Shown here: positions 5,975-6,857 of the stretch, piece after piece
Layout: every line of letters begins with the position of its first letter
How positions within the stretch are numbered: position 1 is the stretch's first letter
From: an uncultured Eubacteriales bacterium
Lineage (GTDB): Bacteria; Bacillota; Clostridia; Lachnospirales; Lachnospiraceae
Direction: 5' to 3'
DNA length: 6,857 nt
NCBI GenBank assembly: GCA_900321525.1
Contig: ONWL01000069.1
Coordinates: 7,199-14,055 of the forward strand
Position numbers and translations under genes: made by a program
Notes under the pieces: generated by a model
What the model was told of the DNA's origin: nothing
The model's input: only the letters and a program-made list of their open reading frames with translations
Databases searched by the model: none

Positions 5975-6857
5975 ATGCGAAAAAATAGCTGCATAGCCAT
6001 GTTATTGCTATTATATCTTGTTTTTTTATCTTACTGCATTCTGTTTAAAGGTTCTTTTTCATACTTTCAGGATTGTATGCAGCGCATCTTATCAGGCAAT
6101 ATTCAGCTGTTTCGGGTCAACTGGATTCCTTTTCAGAATCTGCGGGTGACGTTACAGAACTGGAAAAATCCCTGGATGATGATGAATTTATTGGTGAATG
6201 TATGGCTGTTTTGCCCCTGGGGGATTTTCTGGGGATATGTTTCAAAAACTGTAAGGAAAGATGGGCATATTGTGTGGTTTCGCTGGATATTGCCCATTGC
6301 AGCAGGAGCCAGTTTGTCTCTGTGCTATGAAGAAATTCAGCTTCGAACTGGAATCGGCACATTTGATGTAGATGATATGATTTTAAATGGAACGGGTACG
6401 GTACTTGGATATGCGGGATATGACATCTTTCAGAAAAGAGAGATGCATTTAGAATCCCAAATCCGATCAATGGGACGCTATTATTTCACTCAGGTAGCAG
6501 GGAATCTGACCAGTTTGACGGTATGGACAGTGCTGTATTATCTGTTTTCGGTCAGACGCCCACTATGTTTCTGGATTGGAATGGTATGTGGAGCGGGTGT
6601 CATCTGCTTGTTGCAAAGTAGAAAATGGCAAGATGATACAACACATTGGCAAACAAAAGCCAGTCAAGTATGGGACAGGCTGCTGTGTTTTGCCAGTAAG
6701 CTGTTGCAAATCTGGCTGATTCATGGGGCGATACAGAAATGGGTACGAAATGGATTGCCTGGATTGGGAATTGCCTGCTGTCTTTGCAGCAGTGTCTTTC
6801 TGATTTGGTATGGAATAGAAAATATGAAAACGTTTTTGAAAAATAAACTAAAAACAA
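5975..6857 (+). CDS. VanZ-like membrane protein with a long C-terminal extension, 3' end outside the window
   Basis: The frame from ATG 5975 stays open to the right edge, giving at least 294 residues without a stop. The first part (about residues 5-155) fits the VanZ-like family (Pfam PF04892). It has an N-terminal membrane helix (7-24), then VNWIPFQNL (48-56, the family's N-x-I-P-F signature), NLLVNVWLFCPWG (71-83), a polar helix with YEEIQLRTG (118-126), and FDVDDMILNGTGTVLGY (130-146), which matches the family's D-x-D-D-x-x-x-N pattern. After a charged stretch (153-168) come about four more hydrophobic segments (roughly 174-193, 197-213, 236-250, 261-281), rich in Trp and Cys, ending in a basic tail. 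Classical VanZ domains span only about 150-200 residues, so this is an extended form. VanZ itself lowers teicoplanin susceptibility in enterococci by an unclear mechanism; resistance should not be assumed here. The gene starts 13 bases after the third GT4 gene, so it belongs to the same operon. Confidence 0.85.
   Translation, partial: MRKNSCIAMLLLLYLVFLSYCILFKGSFSYFQDCMQRILSGNIQLFRVNWIPFQNLRVTLQNWKNPWMMMNLLVNVWLFCPWGIFWGYVSKTVRKDGHIVWFRWILPIAAGASLSLCYEEIQLRTGIGTFDVDDMILNGTGTVLGYAGYDIFQKREMHLESQIRSMGRYYFTQVAGNLTSLTVWTVLYYLFSVRRPLCFWIGMVCGAGVICLLQSRKWQDDTTHWQTKASQVWDRLLCFASKLLQIWLIHGAIQKWVRNGLPGLGIACCLCSSVFLIWYGIENMKTFLKNKLKT

Noticed and set aside
6073..6330. A + strand open frame of 85 codons
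   Set aside because: It overlaps the VanZ-like gene in another frame, has no ribosome binding site, is not recognisable, and the overlapped frame carries clear family motifs.
1..6857. CRISPR arrays, insertion sequences, tRNA genes, riboswitches, toxin-antitoxin or defence genes
   Set aside because: No spaced direct repeats, transposase-like protein, terminal inverted repeats, cloverleaf structure or relevant domains were seen on either strand. The window is almost entirely filled by polysaccharide genes.
5975..6857. Calling the VanZ-like gene an antibiotic resistance gene
   Set aside because: There is no vanA/vanB-type ligase or vanXYRS context. VanZ-like proteins are widespread in genomes without glycopeptide resistance, and the context here is glycan synthesis.

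Overview
The window reads as the middle of a surface-polysaccharide (capsule or exopolysaccharide) biosynthesis cluster from a low-to-moderate GC Firmicute, most likely a gut clostridium of the Lachnospiraceae type. The taxon is an inference from codon use (AT-rich third positions mixed with CAG/GTG/CTG), strong Shine-Dalgarno sites and the style of the encoded families. No marker gene confirms it.

All six genes lie on the + strand and are tightly packed, with gaps of 2 to about 56 bases and no convincing internal terminator in any gap, so they look like one transcription unit that continues beyond both edges. In order: (1) a GT4 glycosyltransferase whose start codon begins one base before the window (1-1145); (2) a polysaccharide pyruvyl transferase family protein (1193-2392); (3) a second GT4 enzyme, probably translationally coupled to gene 2 (2395-3546); (4) a multi-pass membrane protein that is the best candidate here for a Wzy-type repeat-unit polymerase (3602-4765); (5) a third GT4 enzyme, paralogous to gene 3 (4822-5961); (6) a VanZ-like membrane protein with a long C-terminal membrane extension, still open at the right edge (5975-6857).

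A likely scheme, by family knowledge: the cytoplasmic GT4 enzymes add sugars one after another to an undecaprenyl-diphosphate-linked acceptor, the pyruvyl transferase may add an acidic ketal (pyruvate) to one sugar, and the membrane protein joins exported repeat units. The initiating phosphoglycosyl transferase, the Wzx flippase and the chain-length/tyrosine kinase regulators expected in such a cluster are not in this window. The role of VanZ-like proteins in such loci is not established.

Nothing here is clearly a new system. The points worth checking are the extended VanZ-like protein, the unassigned polymerase candidate, homopolymer tracts inside two glycosyltransferase genes that could act as frameshift switches, and a terminator-like hairpin that hides a perfect ribosome-binding-like sequence inside gene 4. 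No tRNA, rRNA, CRISPR array or insertion sequence was seen, and no gap between genes exceeds 60 bases.
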